The notes below the pieces were generated by a model, which was not told where the DNA came from, searched no databases, and saw nothing but the letters and a program-made list of their open reading frames with translations. From assembly GCA_012843025.1 (NCBI GenBank), contig DURT01000083.1, positions 1 to 64,000 on the forward strand: a DNA stretch of 64,000 nt, read 5' to 3'. This stretch comes from Tissierellia bacterium (GTDB lineage: Bacteria; Bacillota; Clostridia; Tissierellales; Sedimentibacteraceae). Within the stretch, counting starts at the first letter, position 1. Every line of letters begins with the position of its first letter. Shown here piece after piece: positions 26,332 to 34,854 of the stretch. Position numbers and translations under genes: made by a program.

Positions 26332-26961
26332 TTACCCTAAAGTTAAAGTGTCCCCCTTCATATATATCTTATTTTTTATTATATATTGTTCCACAGATTC
26401 CGGCAACAGATATTTGGCGGAAATACCTTTTTTAAATCTTTTTCGAATCTCTGTGGAAGATATTTGAAGCATGGGTATCTGAACTATTTCAATTGTACCA
26501 CCATACTTCAGTTGTATGTCCTTAATTTTATCCTGTACTTCTTTAAGGCCTATTCCAGGTCTTGAAACAGCTATTAACTTGCATAATTTCAAAATTTCCG
26601 AAGGTTGATGCCAATTGGCAAGGTCTATTATCGCATCGGCACCAGTTATAAAGTAAAGTTCTGCACCTTTATATATCTCCCTGAACTTCCTTAAGGTATT
26701 CAGAGTATAACTTTTCTCCCTACTACTTATTTCAATGTCTGAAACACTGAATTTGTCATTGGAAAGTACCGCCATAGAAACCATAACATAACGATCTAGG
26801 GAATCTGCTATAAGCCCGTTTTTATGTGGAGGATTTCCTGTGGGTACAAAAATTATCTCGTTCAGTTGGTAAGTATTTAATACTTCATTGGCTGCCACCA
26901 AGTGTCCTAAATGAATTGGATCAAAGGCGCCTCCCATTATTCCTATTTTTCTTTTCTCCAT
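26332..26961 (-). CDS. nadD: Nicotinate-mononucleotide adenylyltransferase
   Basis: Adenylates NaMN in NAD synthesis. Nucleotidyltransferase motifs GGAFDPIHLGHL near the N-terminus and ISSTEIRKRF near the C-terminus are intact. ATG at 26961 has GAGGAG upstream; the first 13 codons of the longer frame read through repeat sequence and are rejected. 209 aa; the last few residues (KGDTLTLG) extend past the usual end and run into GGGGACA-type intergenic sequence. Confidence 0.96.
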   Translation of the reverse strand: MEKRKIGIMGGAFDPIHLGHLVAANEVLNTYQLNEIIFVPTGNPPHKNGLIADSLDRYVMVSMAVLSNDKFSVSDIEISSREKSYTLNTLRKFREIYKGAELYFITGADAIIDLANWHQPSEILKLCKLIAVSRPGIGLKEVQDKIKDIQLKYGGTIEIVQIPMLQISSTEIRKRFKKGISAKYLLPESVEQYIIKNKIYMKGDTLTLG

Positions 26962-26976
26962 TTTTCTCCTCTGTTT

Positions 26977-27040
26977 AGTAAGAACCCTACCCCAACGCAA
27001 TCAGAGATTGCTGTTAGGTCCCGGGAACCTTTTTGTTTGC
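26977..27040. repeat. Dispersed intergenic repeat, copy 2
   Basis: AGTAAGAACCCT...CCGGGAACC...TTGTTTGCA aligns with 12049-12106 with a few gaps. As at copy 1 it sits just ahead of a ribosome binding site (nadD). It also encodes the last codons (FPGPNSNL) of the upstream PTS IID gene. Confidence 0.7.
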
Positions 27041-28035
27041 ACTATAAAAGTCAAAAGAATAACCAATATAATAATTATTTTCGTTAGGATATTTTCCACA
27101 ACTGCAGGATACAATAGATTGCCCATGGTGGAACCTAGTATGGCAGAAAACATAAAGGGAAAGTATTTTTTGATTTTGCTGTTTTTTACAGCTTTAATCC
27201 TTTCCATCAAACTGTCTCTTCCATAATAATAACCTTTCATAAACCCCTTATAAGAAATAAGAATTATGTTTAATGCCAATAAAGCTACCGGCAAAAGAGA
27301 CAAATAATAGCTTCCATCTAAACAAAGCATTAGGGACATGGAAATGTATAGAGGCGTCAAAACTACCTGAGTGAAAGAATCTCCTAAACCTGCCGCAATT
27401 CCCATCATGGACTTTTTTATATAGGAAATATTACCTTCTTCAAAGCTTTCATTCTTTAATTTTCTTTCTTCTTCTAAGGAAATTATATAACCGTGTATGG
27501 GAGTTCCCATATTAGGTTCTGTATTAAAAAATTCAGTGTGACTATGGATTGCTTTTCTTACAGTATCCCTGTCCGAATACAGCCTCTTGAAAATATTTTT
27601 CATGCTATGGGCAAAGGCCATACCCATAAGTCTTTCGTAACTGTAACAGGAATGAGAAAAATTTTTCCATATAAACCAGGAATATACCAAATCTCTTTTT
27701 CTTATAATTCTGTTCTTTTGATTATTATATCCTGCAAAAATTTTATAATCTGAAATAAAAGAAAGAATAATTAATAAAACAATAAAGAGTTGGTAAGCCC
27801 TTAATGAAAAGAGGATAGTAACAATAAAAAAGGACGCAAAAATAATAAAATTTTTCTTATTCCTAAGTTTAAAAAGAATATTGAAGGCTGAGAAAACAAC
27901 TAAGGTCATTCCCACATAATAAAGTATGTTTGTAACCTTGTCAGAATAAATTAATAGATTGCAGAATAAAAACATTAAAAAGAAGGCAGTTACTATAACA
28001 GCAAAGCTCATTAAATAGAGAAGCAGCTGGGGCAA
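27001..28035 (-). CDS. PTS mannose-family IID component fused to the C-terminal part of IIC
   Basis: The frame opens at a TTG with no ribosome binding site. The first 105 or so residues are hydrophobic helices that correspond to the missing C-terminal half of IIC, followed by IID proper, which starts near RIIRKRDLVYSW and continues with SYERLMGMAFAHSM and EFFNTEPNMGTPIHGYI. The IIC reading frame ends at 28011 inside the overlap. One extra T in the T4 run at 28034-28037 would join both into one IIC-IID protein. There is no separate start for IID. So either a frameshifted IIC-IID fusion, a programmed shift, or a sequence error. Confidence 0.75.
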   Translation of the reverse strand: MPQLLLYLMSFAVIVTAFFLMFLFCNLLIYSDKVTNILYYVGMTLVVFSAFNILFKLRNKKNFIIFASFFIVTILFSLRAYQLFIVLLIILSFISDYKIFAGYNNQKNRIIRKRDLVYSWFIWKNFSHSCYSYERLMGMAFAHSMKNIFKRLYSDRDTVRKAIHSHTEFFNTEPNMGTPIHGYIISLEEERKLKNESFEEGNISYIKKSMMGIAAGLGDSFTQVVLTPLYISMSLMLCLDGSYYLSLLPVALLALNIILISYKGFMKGYYYGRDSLMERIKAVKNSKIKKYFPFMFSAILGSTMGNLLYPAVVENILTKIIIILVILLTFIVQTKRFPGPNSNL

Positions 28036-28475
28036 AAGACCATTGTAAATGCATATGTCAGAAAACTTATTTTCCCTGTATTTTTTTCGTAAATACGAAC
28101 AAATATGTTGTTAATTTTTAATCGGTATTTCCATATTAGTATACCTAAAAATCCGAAGGGAAAGGCAATTGCAGCAGCTTCTATAGGATCTAGAGAAAAC
28201 AATATAGCTGCCGTTGCAGCAATTATGGCAGTTAGACACTGGTCTCCTTTAAAAGAACCTCCAGTTGAAACAAAATCAATATAAATAATATTGATTAATG
28301 CACCTGCCTGCATACCTGTTTGTACATCTTTAAGAATCAAGCCTGTAACCATTCCTGCTATTATGGGTCTATATACCGTGTAATATCCTATACCTAAGGA
28401 AAGGGATGTACTGCTTGCCCAAAAGTAGAACAAGCTAAGGAGAAAAAAGTTTCCATAGGTCATTTCAATTGCCAT
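28011..28475 (-). CDS. PTS mannose-family IIC component, truncated by frameshift
   Basis: Membrane channel subunit of a mannose/fructose/sorbose-type phosphotransferase. Only 154 residues are in frame against about 260 for the family; the N-terminal half is normal (YRPIIAGMVTGLILKDVQTGM, GALINIIYIDFVSTGGS). It ends in ...FCPSCFSI right after the T4 run at 28034-28037; the continuation lies one base back in the next frame. Starts ten bases before the end of IIB. Confidence 0.78.
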   Translation of the reverse strand: MAIEMTYGNFFLLSLFYFWASSTSLSLGIGYYTVYRPIIAGMVTGLILKDVQTGMQAGALINIIYIDFVSTGGSFKGDQCLTAIIAATAAILFSLDPIEAAAIAFPFGFLGILIWKYRLKINNIFVRIYEKNTGKISFLTYAFTMVFCPSCFSI

Positions 28476-28932
28476 TTATTACTACCGCCTTATCTTTTGG
28501 AAGCATTTTAACTTCAACAATGACGTTTTTTCTGGCAATATCTTCTAAAATGTTAATTTCCTCATCACTTAAATGAATGGAGTTATGAAATCTTTTCCTA
28601 CCTTGGGCTGCACCTAATCCTCCTAGATTTATAGTATCTATTTCCACCTTTTCAACCAAATTTTTCACCGTTTCAATATTTTTGCACAATATAAGTATCC
28701 TGGAACCTTCATCTTCCCCCATTAAATAGGAGACAGTGTCATTTACTGTTAAAACCTGAACAGCAATGTTTTCAGGTGCCGATGCCTCTATTAGCTGACA
28801 CATGAATTCATCCCTTGCGTATTCATCATCAGTAATTATAACTTCATTAACTTTCAAAAAAGGTATCCAGGACACAACCACCTGTCCGTGAAGAAGTCTG
28901 TCATCAATTCTCAGTAAAACAACCTTTTTCAT
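28465..28932 (-). CDS. PTS mannose-family IIB component
   Basis: Phosphocarrier domain that takes phosphate from IIA and passes it to the sugar. The active-site histidine is in LRIDDRLLHGQVVVSW near residue 14. 155 aa, normal. GAGG lies six bases before ATG 28932; the TTG at 28944 is part of that site. The sugar is unknown. Confidence 0.93.
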   Translation of the reverse strand: MKKVVLLRIDDRLLHGQVVVSWIPFLKVNEVIITDDEYARDEFMCQLIEASAPENIAVQVLTVNDTVSYLMGEDEGSRILILCKNIETVKNLVEKVEIDTINLGGLGAAQGRKRFHNSIHLSDEEINILEDIARKNVIVEVKMLPKDKAVVINGN

Positions 28933-28940
28933 CTTATACC

Positions 28941-29339
28941 TCAATCTGTAGAGAATTTCTCATTAACAAATACTATGCTTTTTTTACCGTTTTTTATTAT
29001 TTTGTCTGCTACTTCTTGTAAGCTGTAGGTATCACGGCTAACAGCAATATCTATGAACAAAGGAAAATTAATACCTGTTATATGGAAAAAGTTCCTGTTT
29101 TTCAATGCCCTTTGAACAGCATTGTAAGGGCTTCCTCCATACATATCCGTAAAAACAATTAGCTCATCCTGGGATAGCTCTTCTATTGCTTCTTCTACCT
29201 TGTTTAACAAAGTATCGAAGCTATCGCCTTGCTTAAATGATATACTCCATGCATTTTCAATTTTTCCTATAATTAATTCTGAACTTTTTAATAATTCTTT
29301 ACCAAAATCTCCATGTGTAACAAGTAAAATATTAATCAT
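28941..29339 (-). CDS. PTS mannose-family IIA component
   Basis: First phosphocarrier of the system. Active-site His in LLVTHGDFGKELL near residue 9, followed by FTDMYGGSPYN near 65-75. 132 aa. GGGAG is eight bases ahead of ATG 29339. The IIA-IIB-IIC-IID order is standard, but the cluster carries no sugar enzyme and is joined to nadD-yqeK-rsfS, so a regulatory rather than catabolic role is conceivable. Confidence 0.93.
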   Translation of the reverse strand: MINILLVTHGDFGKELLKSSELIIGKIENAWSISFKQGDSFDTLLNKVEEAIEELSQDELIVFTDMYGGSPYNAVQRALKNRNFFHITGINFPLFIDIAVSRDTYSLQEVADKIIKNGKKSIVFVNEKFSTD

Positions 29340-29365
29340 AGTATCATCTCCCATTGTACATTATA

Positions 29366-30238
29366 TCATAGTCTTTTATTAATTTCACCACTTACATTTA
29401 GATTTTGCATCTTAAAACCATCCTTAGTTAAATATGTCAAACTTTCAAATCCCAATTTATTTAACAGCATATACATTTCATTTAATCCACAATCAAGCCC
29501 CTCAACTGAGTGGGCATCTGTATTTATTATTACGGGAATATTTATTTCCCTTATTAGTTCTAATATAAAAGTTGAAGGATATTGTTCTTTCGTAAACCCC
29601 CTGGCAATTCCCCCTGTATTAATTTCTATAGCGGAAGATGTATTCTTTATTATACCTAAACAATTTTCTACTGCCTCAATATACCAGGGTTCATTTTCAT
29701 TAAATAGTATATTATTTTTGTTATTCTTTTTAAACAAATCAAAATGACCAATAATAGGAGGTTGAAATTTATAAGCCATTTCAGAAATTGTTTCATAGTA
29801 CGTTTCCACGGCCTTTCTAATATTTCCCTGAAAGCTTTCCTCTATTCCTTTAATCAATTCCTCCATGGTATAATCGACAGTCCACATTGAACCGTTTTTT
29901 AACTTTCCCAAGTAATGAACCGACCCTATATAATAATCAAGTCTATTTATAAGGGACCTGCTAATATCTGAAAAACCTATTCCAGGAATATAGTCCATCT
30001 CCATTCCTAAAAATACATTAATTTTATCCTTATATTTATATTTAAGAGCAGTCACTTCTTCTATATATTCTTCTATTTTGTCCTTCTTTATATTCCAATC
30101 TGTTTCTTCATCTACAGGACCGTGGGAGGATATACCGATGGAATGAAAATTTTTTTCTAGGGCAGCCAAGACCATTTCTTCCGGGCTGTTTTTTCCGTCA
30201 CAATAGATAGTGTGAGTGTGTAAATTTGTAATATGCAT
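29366..30238 (-). CDS. PHP-domain phosphatase (HisJ-like histidinol-phosphatase family)
   Basis: 290 aa metal-dependent phosphoesterase with LHTHTIYCDGKNSPEE at the N-terminus, GISSHGP, GMEMDYIPG, YYIGSVHYLG, GHFDLF and INTDAHS toward the C-terminus, the full PHP ligand set. Histidinol-phosphatase is the nearest function, but no his genes are near. First gene of the PTS/nadD operon; AAAGGAGG precedes the start. Confidence 0.88.
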   Translation of the reverse strand: MHITNLHTHTIYCDGKNSPEEMVLAALEKNFHSIGISSHGPVDEETDWNIKKDKIEEYIEEVTALKYKYKDKINVFLGMEMDYIPGIGFSDISRSLINRLDYYIGSVHYLGKLKNGSMWTVDYTMEELIKGIEESFQGNIRKAVETYYETISEMAYKFQPPIIGHFDLFKKNNKNNILFNENEPWYIEAVENCLGIIKNTSSAIEINTGGIARGFTKEQYPSTFILELIREINIPVIINTDAHSVEGLDCGLNEMYMLLNKLGFESLTYLTKDGFKMQNLNVSGEINKRL

Positions 30239-30368
30239 TTTTACCTCCTTTTTCTTATGAATATTTTAAATCAAGTAAACAAAATAGTAAAGAATTCTTT
30301 ATTTTTAATTCACTTAAATTAATTTTAAACGTATATTGATTATAAAATAATAAATAATGGAGGATAGT

Positions 30369-30830
30369 ATGTATTCAAATTATAGAAATAATATGCCCCA
30401 CTACGATTCAATGCCTTATAATTACGGCTCCAGAGGCATGAATAGTTATCCTAGGAGAACTCATATGACAAACACTATGCCTACACCTTTTATGCCAGAG
30501 GATATGTTTGATATGAGGCCCTTCATTCCCGAAAGCGAAATGCCTTTTACCATTGACGGCGACATGCCTGCACTTCCCAGGACTTTCAATGGGCAGCCGG
30601 GTATGCCACAGATGCCAGGTATGCCGGGTATGCCACAGATGCCTGCCATGCCAGATGACGGTAATTTGTATCCAATGCCCGGAATGTTTTACGATATGCC
30701 CCAAATGAACTGTGAGCAATTAAGAGAAATGATGAGAAGAATGAATTGTCCCATGAGTGATATGGAAATGAATGATAGGACCACCCCAAGGCCACCGTCC
30801 AGTAATATGCCATCTAATCAGGAACAGTAA
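30369..30830 (+). CDS. Methionine/proline-rich protein, possible spore-coat component
   Basis: 153 aa containing about 28 Met and many Pro, with a tandem PGMPQMPGMPGMPQMPAMP tract in the middle, Tyr/Asn/Arg-rich N-terminus, and only two Cys. No signal peptide or transmembrane helix. I do not recognise a family; composition resembles low-complexity spore-coat or exosporium proteins, and it lies just upstream of sigK, but that role is inference. GGAGG is five bases before ATG 30369. Its own terminator follows. Confidence 0.75.
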   Translation: MYSNYRNNMPHYDSMPYNYGSRGMNSYPRRTHMTNTMPTPFMPEDMFDMRPFIPESEMPFTIDGDMPALPRTFNGQPGMPQMPGMPGMPQMPAMPDDGNLYPMPGMFYDMPQMNCEQLREMMRRMNCPMSDMEMNDRTTPRPPSSNMPSNQEQ

Positions 30831-30844
30831 TCTAGGTCTGATAC

Positions 30845-30888
30845 TATTTGTCATTCCGGACTAGTCCGAATGACAAATAGCTGTTTTT
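30845..30888 (+). terminator. Terminator after the Met-rich gene
   Basis: TATTTGTCATT pairs with AATGACAAATA, extended by CGGAC/GTCCG, then GCTGTTTTT. Confidence 0.85.
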
Positions 30889-30955
30889 GTCTAACTATGT
30901 CTAATTTTCTTTATTTCCTGAAAAATAAAAATTTTACCCTTATTTTTTATGTGTA

Positions 30956-30963
30956 CATACAGT
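30956..30963 (+). promoter_or_regulatory. Sigma-E type -10 element of sigK
   Basis: CATACAGT matches the sigma-E -10 consensus CATACANT, 46 nt before the sigK start. The -35 is weak. In Bacillus sigK is sigma-E dependent, which fits. Confidence 0.5.
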
Positions 30964-31008
30964 TTTTAGAATTTTGTGCATATAATATACAACTTTGGGG
31001 GTGTTTTT

Positions 31009-31710
31009 TTGTTTGAGAATTTGTTACAAATACTATTACCATTATCTATTTTCATCTTTGGTTACATAACAAACGGCAGCTCATTTCCACAACCCTTAAG
31101 CAAGGAAGAAGAAGCTATACTTATCCACAGGTCTAAGGAAGGGGATATTGAAGCTAGAAATATTCTTATAGAAAGAAATCTCCGTTTGGTGGCACATGTT
31201 ATAAAAAAGTACAAATCAGTAGGGATAGATCAGGAAGACTTAATTTCAATCGGAACTATTGGTTTAATTAAAGCAGTATCCACTTTTGATAACAACAAGG
31301 GAATACGCCTTGCCACCTATGCTGCTAAATGTATCGACAATGAAGTGCTAATGACCATAAGAAGCGATAAAAAACTGAAGAAAGAAGTATCCCTTCACGG
31401 ACCTTTAGGCACGGACAAAGAAGGCAATAATATTTATCTTATTGATATTATTAAGTACGAAGGTGAAGAAATCATCAATCGGTTGGATAAGGAAGAAAAA
31501 ATTAAAGCATTGGATGAAATATTAGATAAAACTCTTCAAAAAAGGGAAAAACTAATTATTGAAATGAGGTACGGTATAAGGAATAAGGAACATAAAACTC
31601 AGAGAGAAATTGCTAAAATCTTAGGCATATCCAGATCCTATGTATCAAGAATAGAAAAAAAAGCCCTTAAAAAACTCTATGACGCCTTAGTTTCAAATGT
31701 AGGTAATTAA
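31009..31710 (+). CDS. sigK: RNA polymerase sporulation sigma factor, pro-sigma-K
   Basis: Late mother-cell sigma factor. A TTG start at 31009 with GGGGGTG five bases upstream gives a hydrophobic pro-sequence FENLLQILLPLSIFIFGYIT followed by the conserved NGSSFPQPLS junction. Region 2 (RNLRLVAHVIKKY, ISIGTIGLIKAVSTFD, LATYAAKCIDNE) and region 4 (TQREIAKILGISRSYVSRIE) are complete. About 233 aa. The gene is continuous, with no skin-type element. The pro-sequence implies SpoIVFB processing, and spoIVFA-spoIVFB lie in the same window. Confidence 0.94.
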   Translation: MFENLLQILLPLSIFIFGYITNGSSFPQPLSKEEEAILIHRSKEGDIEARNILIERNLRLVAHVIKKYKSVGIDQEDLISIGTIGLIKAVSTFDNNKGIRLATYAAKCIDNEVLMTIRSDKKLKKEVSLHGPLGTDKEGNNIYLIDIIKYEGEEIINRLDKEEKIKALDEILDKTLQKREKLIIEMRYGIRNKEHKTQREIAKILGISRSYVSRIEKKALKKLYDALVSNVGN

Positions 31711-31713
31711 ATA

Positions 31714-31744
31714 GGACGAGGATTGTCATTGACAATCCCCGTCC
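31714..31744. terminator. Terminator-like hairpin between sigK and trhP
   Basis: GGACG-GGATTGTC pairs with GACAATCC-CGTCC with one mismatch. No T-run follows on either strand, so termination efficiency is uncertain. The genes are convergent. Confidence 0.45.
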
Positions 31745-31753
31745 CCCGGCAGA

Positions 31754-32974
31754 TTATTCTGCTTTTTTTCTTAATATATAATAAGGTTCCACCATTTCTT
31801 CAATAGGCATTTTTATTATTTGCTGGGGATGAGGTGCAGCATCTATTTTATTTCCCTCTTCATCCTGCATATTTTTTGCCTCTATTTCAAAATGCCTACC
31901 CTTGGGGCCAAAGCATTCTAATATATCTCCTTCTGAAAATTTGTTTCTTTGTTCTATTACAGCAATCCTAGTAGCCTCATCGTAAGACCTTATAATTCCT
32001 ACAACATCATAAGTTCTTATATAGCTGCTGTGATTGTATATCTGGCCATATTTGTATGGATTGCCAAAGAAAAAACCGTAGGAAAATTCCCTGTGAGAGG
32101 ATTTTTCTAATTCTTCTTTCCAGTACTGGGTATTTCTTTGACTTTCAGGATATTTAAGCTCATCTAAGGCATTCCTGTAGGAACGAACTGTAGTGGCAGT
32201 ATAGTACTCACTTTTGTTTCTTCCTTCGATTTTTAGAGCTTTTATTCCTATATCCTTGAACCTCTGCAAATGCTCAATCATACATAGATCTTTGGAATTC
32301 ATTATAAAGGTTCCTTCATGGTTTTCTTCTATGGGATAATACTCTCCCGGCCTTTTTTCCTCAACTAAGTGGTATTTCCACCTACAAGCCTGAGCACAAT
32401 CCCCCTTGTTTGAAAAACGTCCTGTCATAAAACTTGATAAAAGACATCTTCCTGAATAGGAAATACACATGGCTCCATGAACGAAAGTTTCAAATTCCAA
32501 ATCATTTGGAGAATTCTTTACTATGGTTTCTATTTCTTCAAAGGTTAATTCCCTTGCTAAAACAATTCTGTTAACCCCTTGCTTATACCAAAAATTTGCC
32601 GTATGGTAGTTGGTTGTATTAGCCTGGGTGCTTAAATGAATTCGCATATCCGGAATTGTTTGCTTTATTATTTCTATTACCCCTGGGTCTGCTACAATTA
32701 ATGCATCAGCACCAATTTTTTGTAAATATTTTAAATATTCTTCAATATCTTTTAAATCATCGTTGTGAGGCACAATATTTACGGTTATGTTTGCTTTTCT
32801 TCCATGTTTGTGGCAATACTCCACACCCTCTTGCAATTCCTTATTTGTGAAATTCTTGCCTCCTGCTCTCATTCCCATGGATTTCCCAGCAAAATAAATT
32901 TCATCGGCTCCGTATTGTACAGCCATAATTAATTTATCCTTATTACCTGCAGGTGCTAGTAATTTTGGTAACAT
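31754..32974 (-). CDS. trhP: U32 family protein TrhP (tRNA 5-hydroxyuridine synthesis)
   Basis: Prephenate-dependent hydroxylation of U34 in tRNA. 406 aa with LLAPAGNKDKLIMAVQYGAD at the start, the U32 cysteine-rich block (GAMCISYSGRCLLSS, then GDCAQACRWKY) and a C-terminal YrrO-like domain. It follows trmR, which methylates the product to 5-methoxyuridine, matching the Bacillus yrrM-yrrN-yrrO layout. AAAGGAG precedes ATG 32974. Only one U32 gene is here, of the longer YrrO type. Confidence 0.88.
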   Translation of the reverse strand: MLPKLLAPAGNKDKLIMAVQYGADEIYFAGKSMGMRAGGKNFTNKELQEGVEYCHKHGRKANITVNIVPHNDDLKDIEEYLKYLQKIGADALIVADPGVIEIIKQTIPDMRIHLSTQANTTNYHTANFWYKQGVNRIVLARELTFEEIETIVKNSPNDLEFETFVHGAMCISYSGRCLLSSFMTGRFSNKGDCAQACRWKYHLVEEKRPGEYYPIEENHEGTFIMNSKDLCMIEHLQRFKDIGIKALKIEGRNKSEYYTATTVRSYRNALDELKYPESQRNTQYWKEELEKSSHREFSYGFFFGNPYKYGQIYNHSSYIRTYDVVGIIRSYDEATRIAVIEQRNKFSEGDILECFGPKGRHFEIEAKNMQDEEGNKIDAAPHPQQIIKMPIEEMVEPYYILRKKAE

Positions 32975-33016
32975 AATTTCTCCTTTCATAGGAACATTCT
33001 ATTATCCAATGTCCCC

Positions 33017-33661
33017 TTACTTTAATAATGTAACTGCCAATCCGTCTCCCAAAGGTAGTACGGATGTAATAAATCTGTTATCAGTAGATATATATTTAAG
33101 ATAATTTCTTAGATTTCTCACCAAGGTTTTCTTTCTTCTTACCACTAATTCATCGGAAGCAATCATTCCCTGGTACAAAACATTATCAGAAAGAATCATT
33201 CCTCCTGGCTTCATCATTTTTACGCATTTATCAAAAAAAACTCTGTAATAGCTTTTGGCTGCATCTATAAACGCTAAGTCGAAGGTTCCTTCCACAGTGT
33301 CCAAAGTGTCAACTGCATCCCCCAACAATACTTGTATGTTTTTCTCAAGTCCAAAATATTTTATGTTTTTCAGTGCTTCCTTGTAGAACTTTTCGCTTCT
33401 TTCTAAAGTAACAACCCTGCCTTCCTTCATGGACAAGGACATAAATATGGAGGAATATCCCACATTGGTACCTATTTCTATTATACTTTTTGCATTAAGC
33501 TGATTTATTATAAGTTTAATAAATTGTCCCACTTCTTTATGAATTATGGGTAGATTTCTTTCTTCGCAGTATTCTCTAAACTCTTTTAATTTTTCATTAT
33601 CTTCTTTAATCAGACTGTTTATATATAAGTCTATATAGTCTTTGTTTATATTGTTATTCAT
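33017..33661 (-). CDS. trmR: O-methyltransferase TrmR (YrrM-like)
   Basis: SAM-dependent methyltransferase converting 5-hydroxyuridine-34 to 5-methoxyuridine in tRNA. 214 aa with the motif I region IIEIGTNVGYSSIFMS, acidic LERSEKFYKEALKNI, and DLAFIDAAKSYY, MMKPGGMILSDNVLYQG (metal-binding residues). Lies between mltG and trhP as in Bacillus, which supports the specific assignment over a generic catechol-type O-methyltransferase. Confidence 0.87.
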   Translation of the reverse strand: MNNNINKDYIDLYINSLIKEDNEKLKEFREYCEERNLPIIHKEVGQFIKLIINQLNAKSIIEIGTNVGYSSIFMSLSMKEGRVVTLERSEKFYKEALKNIKYFGLEKNIQVLLGDAVDTLDTVEGTFDLAFIDAAKSYYRVFFDKCVKMMKPGGMILSDNVLYQGMIASDELVVRRKKTLVRNLRNYLKYISTDNRFITSVLPLGDGLAVTLLK

Positions 33662-33709
33662 GATACCTCTCGTCCTAGTTAGTATATTATGGGTCGGAAA
33701 AATGGGGGA

Positions 33710-34726
33710 TCACCTCAAATACTCCTCTGCTGCTTCTATATGTTCGTCATAGGTGTTTGAAAAATAGTGGGAGCCATCACCTTTTGCTACAAAGAACAAG
33801 TAATCCACATCTGCCGGCTCCAAGACAGATAAAATAGATACTTTTCCTGGTGAATTAATAGGTGTGGGAGGCAGCCCCTCCACAATATAGGTATTATAAG
33901 GTGAATCAATTTCAATGTCCTCATAGGTTAATCTTTCTTTCCATTCTCCATGTGCATAGTTAACAGTGGCACAGGATTGAAGTTTCATGTTTATTTCTAA
34001 GCGGTTTAAAAACACCTTTGCCACCTTGTCTCTTTCTTCATCCAATAATGCTTCTTTTTCAACTATGCTTGCCAAGTTTATTACTTCTTCAAAAGACAAG
34101 TCAGTATTATCCAACTTAGGTTTTATTTCATTTATATAGAATTCATCAAACTGTCTTAAAAGAACCCTAATAATATCTTCTTCCGAAGAATTTACATAAA
34201 TATTGTAAGTATCTGGCATAAGATAACCCTGTAAATTCGAAATAGAAACATCCTTTAAAAACTCAAAGTCATTTTTAAAAATTTCAGGATTATCCATTAG
34301 TTCAATAAATTTTTCATAGTTTAAACCTGTCTGTTGAGAAAGAGACAATGCCGCTTCCTCGTTAGTAAGACCTTCTATTACCGTTATATTAAAAGTGTTT
34401 CCGGAAGTACCTCCCTTTATTAATGCATTTAATATTTCATCTGCATCCATATTCTTTGAAAGAACATAGGTACCCGCCTTTAACAAAGAATCAGAATTTG
34501 TTTTTCCTGCATAATATTTAAAAGCACGAGTATTTAATATTAAATCATTTTCATATAAAATTTCCGCAATATCACTTGTTGTGCTGCCTGCGGGAATTTC
34601 AACAACAATTTTAGAATCATCATTTATGTCAACGGCTTTTAGATTTTCTTCAATGTAATTATTTAAATACAAATAGCTTGCCACTGCAACTAATACAACC
34701 GCTAATAATGCAATTATTTTTTTCAT
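33710..34726 (-). CDS. mltG: Endolytic murein transglycosylase MltG
   Basis: Cuts nascent glycan strands in the membrane-proximal layer. N-terminal helix (about 3-20), a LysM-like subdomain (VEIPAGSTTSDIAEILYEN) and the YceG catalytic core with ASIVEKEA and the C-terminal VEGLPPTPINSPGKVSI and LFFVAKGDGSHYFSNTYDEH regions. 338 aa. GGAGG is four bases before ATG 34726; the longer frame is rejected. First gene of the mltG-trmR-trhP operon. Confidence 0.94.
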   Translation of the reverse strand: MKKIIALLAVVLVAVASYLYLNNYIEENLKAVDINDDSKIVVEIPAGSTTSDIAEILYENDLILNTRAFKYYAGKTNSDSLLKAGTYVLSKNMDADEILNALIKGGTSGNTFNITVIEGLTNEEAALSLSQQTGLNYEKFIELMDNPEIFKNDFEFLKDVSISNLQGYLMPDTYNIYVNSSEEDIIRVLLRQFDEFYINEIKPKLDNTDLSFEEVINLASIVEKEALLDEERDKVAKVFLNRLEINMKLQSCATVNYAHGEWKERLTYEDIEIDSPYNTYIVEGLPPTPINSPGKVSILSVLEPADVDYLFFVAKGDGSHYFSNTYDEHIEAAEEYLR

Positions 34727-34854
34727 AATACCTCCATAATGATATGCCGCATACATTAGATTATACAACCTTTCTACCTTAATTACAATATTTTAAATTG
34801 TAAAGTATATTTTTTGAGAATTAGGTTAATATAATATTGCTTATTACTTCAGTA

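Noticed and set aside
30408-30719. Minus-strand ORF rich in His/Gly opposite the Met-rich gene
   Set aside because: It is the reverse reading of a low-complexity coding tract; the plus-strand frame has GGAGG and a terminator.
31009-31710. Skin-type element interrupting sigK
   Set aside because: The reading frame is continuous from pro-sequence to region 4.
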